Shown: positions 6,077 to 9,211 of the stretch, piece by piece
Layout: every line of letters starts with the position of its first letter
Position numbering within the stretch: the stretch's first letter is position 1
Source of the DNA: Gammaproteobacteria bacterium
Lineage (GTDB): Bacteria > Pseudomonadota > Gammaproteobacteria > Chromatiales > Chromatiaceae
Direction: 5' to 3'
Assembly: GCA_019136395.1 (NCBI GenBank)
Contig: JAGVUH010000437.1
Location: forward strand, 1-9,211
Length of the DNA stretch: 9,211 nucleotides
Translations under genes and position numbers: made by a program
Notes under the pieces: model-generated
Seen by the model: the letters and a program-made list of their open reading frames with translations, nothing else
Told to the model about the DNA's origin: nothing
The model's database searches: none

Positions 6077-6135
6077 TTCAAGGTACGCCAAGCCGCGTCA
6101 AGGCCAGGTCAAGCTCAGGTTAAGGCTCCGTTAAG
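6077..6135 (-). promoter_or_regulatory. Six-copy CTTRAC array, candidate response-regulator operator upstream of sulP
   Basis: Minus-strand hexamers: CTTAAC (6135-6130), CTTAAC (6124-6119), CTTGAC (6113-6108), CTTGAC (6102-6097), CTTGGC (6092-6087), CTTGAA (6082-6077). Start-to-start spacings are 11, 11, 11, 10 and 10 bp, so all six lie on one helix face. The form resembles the known PmrA box (YTTAAK-N5-YTTAAK) of an OmpR-family regulator. The first copy lies inside the kinase gene and the second straddles its last codons up to the stop; the last ends 24 bp before the SulP ATG. The likely binder is the ColR-like regulator encoded two genes upstream (inference). I could not place a convincing -10 element. 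Confidence 0.65.
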
Positions 6136-7500
6136 ATCAGCAGATGTGGGATTGAACAGCAGCCGCACCTCGGTCCCGCGCCCTTCCTCGCTCTCCACCT
6201 CGATCTCCCAGCCGTGGCGGTCACAGATGCGTTTGGTGAGCGACAGGCCGATCCCCTCGCCCTGGCTGGCGCCGCCCTTGTAGTGGCGCTGGAAGAGACG
6301 GGAAAGCTGATCCGCGGCGATGCCGCGGCCGGTGTCGCGGACGAGGAGGCGGTCCTGCTCCAGACGGATCAGGACCTGGCCCTGGTCCGTATGTTCCAGG
6401 GCGTTGCGGATCAGGTTGGCGACGACGATGCGAACCAGGGCCCGCTCGGCGGGGACTCGGGGTTCGGCGGCGACCTCCACCACCAGCGCCACCGGACGCT
6501 GGGCGATGAGGTGCCGGTGCCGTTCGGCGCCGTTGCGCACCACCTCGGCCAGGGGGCACTGATCCCGGGCCATCGGCCCCGCTTCCTCGCGGGCCAGGGC
6601 AAGCAGGGCGGTGATGATCTCCGCCATCTCCTGGGCGGCGCGCTGGATGCGAAGGGCACGCTGGTGCTGGCGCGGGGTCAGATCGGGATTGTCGGCCTCG
6701 ATCTCCGCCGCGCCCTGGATGACGGCCAGGGGGGTGCGCAACTCATGACTGACATCGGCGGTGAAGGCGCGTTCGCGCTCGATGAAGGCCCGCAATCGGC
6801 CCAGGTAGCGGTCGAAGGCCGTGGCCAGGGCTCCCAGCTCGCCGGTGGGAAAGTCCAGGCGCAGGGGGTCCGGGGCGGCCTCGGGCTCCAGCTCGCGGAC
6901 CCGGGCGGCCAGGGCCGTCACCGGCGCGATGACCCGCCCGGCCAGCCAGAAGCCGGCGGCGCTGGCGATCAGGGTCATCATCAGCACGCCACTGGCCAGC
7001 AGCCAGCGGAAATCGGCCTCGCGGGCGGCCTGGCGGGTCTCGTTGTAGAGCAGGAAGTAGCGGGAGCCCTCGGCCTCCTGGACGAGCAGGCGGTAGGGCG
7101 TCCCTGCGATCTGGACGTCATGATGGCCGGGGGCCAGGGCGAGGAGGGACGCTGGCGGCGGGGCGGCCCCGGCGGGGCCCGGCAGGACGTAGCCGAGCAG
7201 GGTGAGGGTGGCCGGTGGCAGGGACAGGGGATTGCGCTGGCGGCGGGCGCGATAGTCCTCCAGCTCCGCCTTGAGGGTCTCGTCCATGAGGCGCAGCCCC
7301 GCCTCGTGGCTGGCCAGTTGGAGCCAGAGCGATAACAACAGGCTCAGCACCGCCCCCAAGCCGGCGAAGGCCAGGGCGACGCGTAGGCGCAGGCTAGGCT
7401 TGTAGCGCGACCTCTTCGGGTTAGCGTAAAATTCACGGAAATATCTTTCATTATCAGTGGCGTGGCTTGCCGCCTCATGATGGTTAGGGTTGTTGCGCAT
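6115..7500 (-). CDS. ColS/QseC-type membrane sensor histidine kinase
   Basis: 461-residue inner-membrane sensor kinase, partner of the regulator encoded immediately upstream. Domains: cytoplasmic N-terminal extension 1-37, helix about 41-62, periplasmic sensor region about 63-166, second helix about 167-188, HAMP about 186-240, H-box FTADVSHELRTPLAVIQGAA with His252, N-box VVANLIRNALEHT (Asn366), G1 VRDTGRGI, F-box LFQRHYKGG, G2 GEGIGLSLTKRICDRHG. All catalytic boxes are intact, so it should be active. ATG 7500 is the only ATG between the regulator's end and the first helix; it overlaps the regulator gene by 17 bp and has GGGGG upstream. The first 35 or so codons are AT-rich, unlike the rest of the window. 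The final codons carry part of an operator-like array. ColS is suggested by the partner's resemblance to ColR; the stimulus is unknown. Confidence 0.93.
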   Translation of the reverse strand: MRNNPNHHEAASHATDNERYFREFYANPKRSRYKPSLRLRVALAFAGLGAVLSLLLSLWLQLASHEAGLRLMDETLKAELEDYRARRQRNPLSLPPATLTLLGYVLPGPAGAAPPPASLLALAPGHHDVQIAGTPYRLLVQEAEGSRYFLLYNETRQAAREADFRWLLASGVLMMTLIASAAGFWLAGRVIAPVTALAARVRELEPEAAPDPLRLDFPTGELGALATAFDRYLGRLRAFIERERAFTADVSHELRTPLAVIQGAAEIEADNPDLTPRQHQRALRIQRAAQEMAEIITALLALAREEAGPMARDQCPLAEVVRNGAERHRHLIAQRPVALVVEVAAEPRVPAERALVRIVVANLIRNALEHTDQGQVLIRLEQDRLLVRDTGRGIAADQLSRLFQRHYKGGASQGEGIGLSLTKRICDRHGWEIEVESEEGRGTEVRLLFNPTSADLNGALT

Positions 7501-8173
7501 CTTCAGCCCCCAGCCGGTAGCCCCGGCCACGCAGGGTGTGGAGCAGGGGGCGCGAACCGGCCGGGTCGATGAGGCCACGCAGGACATGCAGGTGAGTGCG
7601 CAGGGCATCGCTATCCGGGGGGGAATCGCCCCAAATGTGGGCCTCGAGGTCGGCACGGCTCACCACCCGCGGCGACCGGCGCATCAGCACTTCAAGGATG
7701 CGCATGGGGATGGGCGGCAGCTCAATCTCCCGTCCGGCCCGGGTCACCCGCAGGCTGGCGATGTCGAAGACCAGGTCGGCCACCTCCAGCCGCTGCCGTT
7801 GCCCCCGCCCCTCGGCACGGCGGACCAGGGCGCGCAGGCGGGCCTCCAGTTCGCGCAGGGAGAAGGGCTTGACCAAGTAATCGTCGGCCCCGGCGTCCAG
7901 CCCGATGACGCGATCCTCGATGGCGTCGCGGGCGGTGAGCATGAGCACCGGCGTCTCCAGCCCGGCCTCCGCGCGCAGCTTGCGGCAGAGGCTGAGGCCA
8001 TCCAGGCCCGGGAGGACCAGGTCGAGGACGATGACGTCATAGGGCTGGGTGACGGCGAGGTGCAGCCCAGTGAGACCATCGGCGGCGGCATCCAGGATGT
8101 GGCCGCGCTCCTCCAGGTACTCGCAGAGGTTGGCGGCCAGGTCTTGATTGTCTTCGATGATCAGCAGGCGCAT
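7484..8173 (-). CDS. ColR-like OmpR-family response regulator
   Basis: 229 residues with intact receiver and winged-helix domains. Receiver: Glu7-Asp8 acidic pair, phospho-acceptor Asp51 in VIVLDLVLPGLDGLSL, Thr80 in MLTARD, Lys102 in VKPFSLRELE. DNA-binding domain about 128-222: PRVVSRADLEAHIWGDSPPD, then SDALRTHLHVLRGLID, and a hairpin RPLLHTLRGRGYRL. The segments LHLAVTQPYDVIVLDLVLPG and PPDSDALRTHLHVLRGLID are close to Pseudomonas ColR as I remember it; ColRS there responds to metals and membrane stress. QseB/PmrA-type membership is the alternative. The start MRLLIIEDNQ is the usual family start. The gene begins 77 bp after the tonB stop and overlaps the kinase by 17 bp. It is the best candidate to bind the six-copy array before the SulP gene. 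Confidence 0.93.
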   Translation of the reverse strand: MRLLIIEDNQDLAANLCEYLEERGHILDAAADGLTGLHLAVTQPYDVIVLDLVLPGLDGLSLCRKLRAEAGLETPVLMLTARDAIEDRVIGLDAGADDYLVKPFSLRELEARLRALVRRAEGRGQRQRLEVADLVFDIASLRVTRAGREIELPPIPMRILEVLMRRSPRVVSRADLEAHIWGDSPPDSDALRTHLHVLRGLIDPAGSRPLLHTLRGRGYRLGAEDAQQP

Positions 8174-8220
8174 GGCGGGCGGAAGCCTGTTTCAATAGGG
8201 GTTTGCTGGCCGGTGTTTCC

Positions 8221-8248
8221 GGGTCGGGCGTCGCGGGTCGGGGGTCGC
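8221..8248. repeat. 14-bp tandem repeat between tonB and the ColR-like gene
   Basis: GGGTCGGGCGTCGC (8221-8234) is followed directly by GGGTCGGGGGTCGC (8235-8248), one mismatch. It fills most of the gap just after the tonB stop codon. No function is evident; it may simply be GC-rich slippage. Confidence 0.6.
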
Positions 8249-8250
8249 GG

Positions 8251-9123
8251 TCAGTGCAAATTGAAGCGGATGACGACGCTCAGGGGCCATCGGTCACGAC
8301 CCAGATCCAGGGGGATGGGTCGAAAGCGCCCCAAGCGTTGCAGGGATTCGATGGCGGCCTGGTCCAGGTCACGGTCGCCGGACGACCGCGCCACCCGCAC
8401 CTGGTCGAAACGGCCATCCCCGAGCAGGACGAAGCTTAGGGTGGCGCTGCCTTGCCGACCCTCACGGCGCGCCTGTTCCGGATAGCGCTGATGACGAATG
8501 ATCGCCCGTTGCAGTTCGGCCAGGAAAGCCCCCTCGGTGTTGGTGCCGCGGGCGGCCGTCCCCTTTTCGTCCCCATTCGGTCCAGCGGCGGGCCGCGTCG
8601 GACCCGTTCCCGGCCCTGGCGGGGCGTCCGGCGGGAGCTGATCCGCTTGGGGGGGCCGCTTGGCCTCCGTGGTTGATTGGGGCGGGCGCGAAGGTAACGG
8701 CTCCACTGGCTTCGACGTCGGCTTGGGCTTGGGCTTGGGCGTGGGTTTCGGTTGGGGGGTTGACTTGGGCTTCGCCTGCGATGGCGCCATTGGTTTGGGC
8801 TGCGCTTCCGGCGGGGGGGTTGGCTTGTCCTCGACCAGGGAGGGGCTGAGAAGGGGTTCAGGCATCGCCCGGGGAGGGGGTGACTGTTCGGCCGGTGGCA
8901 CCGGAGCGGGTTCCGGCTCCGCGAGGGTCGCGGAGGGGGTGACGGGCGCCAGGCCGCCGCCTGCCGGTGCAAACAGGGCCAGTTCCAATTCCAGCCCGGC
9001 CTCCGCGCCGGCCTCCAGGGTTGGCGGCTGGCGCTGTAGCAACAGAGACAGACCCAAGCCATGCACCAGGGCCGAGATCAGAATGCCAAGCCCGATACAG
9101 GATCCGCACGAGCGACTGGGCAT
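8251..9123 (-). CDS. tonB: TonB energy-transducing protein
   Basis: 290-residue protein that should couple the ExbB/ExbD proton-driven motor to outer-membrane TonB-dependent transporters. A single N-terminal helix (about 10-30) contains the SxxxH motif (Ser17-Ala-Leu-Val-His21) required for ExbB/ExbD contact in TonB. A long Pro-rich periplasm-spanning segment follows (about 56-185), with a Lys-Pro run around 110-140 (PKPTPKPKPKP). The C-terminal TonB domain is about 197-290: FLAELQRAIIRHQRYPEQAR, then REGRQGSATLSFVLLGDGR, then DQAAIESLQRLGRFRPIP. ATG 9123 has GAGG six bases upstream; a TTG at 9129 is an alternative. It lies 14 bp after the exbD stop, as in exbB-exbD-tonB operons. Which transporter it serves cannot be told. 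Confidence 0.92.
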   Translation of the reverse strand: MPSRSCGSCIGLGILISALVHGLGLSLLLQRQPPTLEAGAEAGLELELALFAPAGGGLAPVTPSATLAEPEPAPVPPAEQSPPPRAMPEPLLSPSLVEDKPTPPPEAQPKPMAPSQAKPKSTPQPKPTPKPKPKPTSKPVEPLPSRPPQSTTEAKRPPQADQLPPDAPPGPGTGPTRPAAGPNGDEKGTAARGTNTEGAFLAELQRAIIRHQRYPEQARREGRQGSATLSFVLLGDGRFDQVRVARSSGDRDLDQAAIESLQRLGRFRPIPLDLGRDRWPLSVVIRFNLH

Positions 9124-9137
9124 CAGCAACCTCAGCC

Positions 9138-9211
9138 TCAGGACCGGCGGGTCAGGATGCTTACCCGCTCCAGCCCCTTCGCCTTGAGGAGGTCGATGAC
9201 GCCGACGAAGG
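9138..9211 (-). CDS. exbD: ExbD C-terminal end (partial, cut by window edge)
   Basis: Only 23 codons and the TGA stop are visible, reading FVGVIDLLKAKGLERVSILT then RRS. The pattern Val-x-x-x-Ile-Asp-x-x-(Lys/Arg)-x-x-Gly, then a strand of hydrophobic residues, is the usual end of ExbD, the periplasmic-domain component of the ExbB/ExbD proton-driven complex. Position 14 bp before a TonB gene on the same strand strongly supports this. TolR is the related alternative, but tolR would normally sit next to tolA rather than a TonB with a SxxxH helix. Confidence 0.72.
   Translation of the reverse strand, partial: FVGVIDLLKAKGLERVSILTRRS

Noticed and set aside
5165..6283. Long open frame of 372 codons on the plus strand
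   Set aside because: It is antisense to the SulP gene and has low-complexity Gly/Gln/His/Arg composition typical of the complement of GC-rich coding DNA; no domain is visible.
6214..7335. 373-codon plus-strand open frame
   Set aside because: Complement of the ColS-like kinase gene, with repetitive Gly/Gln/Ala composition and no motifs.
8174..8250. Second CTTRAC array or autoregulatory operator before the ColR-like gene
   Set aside because: I searched this gap for the same hexamer or any 10-11 bp period and found none; only a 14-bp GC-rich tandem repeat is present.
8700..8790. GGGCTT-type hexamer repeats as a regulatory array
   Set aside because: They encode the Lys-Pro run of TonB, a common feature of the family, so coding explains them.

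Overview
The window is GC-rich, with strong G/C preference at third codon positions. It carries a gammaproteobacterial type of gene set: an OmpR/EnvZ-like two-component pair, a secreted DUF2202 ferritin-like protein, a SulP transporter coupled to a universal-stress-like protein, a second two-component pair resembling ColR/ColS, and an ExbD-TonB system. A Chromatiales-like (purple sulfur bacterial) host fits this content, but that is an inference and no marker gene is present to prove it. No rRNA, tRNA, CRISPR array, transposase or phage gene was seen.

Layout. Positions 1-2190 (minus) hold an EnvZ-like sensor kinase, cut by the left edge, and its OmpR-like regulator. The two are separated by 242 bp of repeat-rich DNA rather than the usual tight spacing. 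Positions 2191-2331 form a divergent intergenic region with three GGAAAC repeats spaced exactly 10 bp apart, a likely operator. Positions 2332-3485 (plus) hold a small glycine-rich exported protein whose signal peptide and body lie in different frames, then a DUF2202 protein with a signal peptide. Positions 3486-3632 form a short convergent gap with degenerate repeats of about 39 bp. From 3633 to the right edge everything is on the minus strand. In transcription order it reads exbD (3' end only), tonB, a ColR-like regulator, a ColS-like kinase, a SulP transporter and a small universal-stress-like protein.

How the genes may work together. The regulator/kinase genes overlap by 17 bp, and the SulP/stress-protein genes overlap by 4 bp (ATGA). 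Between the kinase and the SulP gene lies the most striking non-coding signal in the window: six CTTRAC-like hexamers on the minus strand, spaced 11, 11, 11, 10 and 10 bp, reaching into the last codons of the kinase gene. This is the architecture of a multi-site operator for an OmpR/PmrA-family response regulator. It suggests that the ColR-like regulator directly controls the transporter and stress-protein pair downstream. Likewise, the GGAAAC array beside the OmpR-like gene suggests autoregulation and/or control of the divergent exported proteins.
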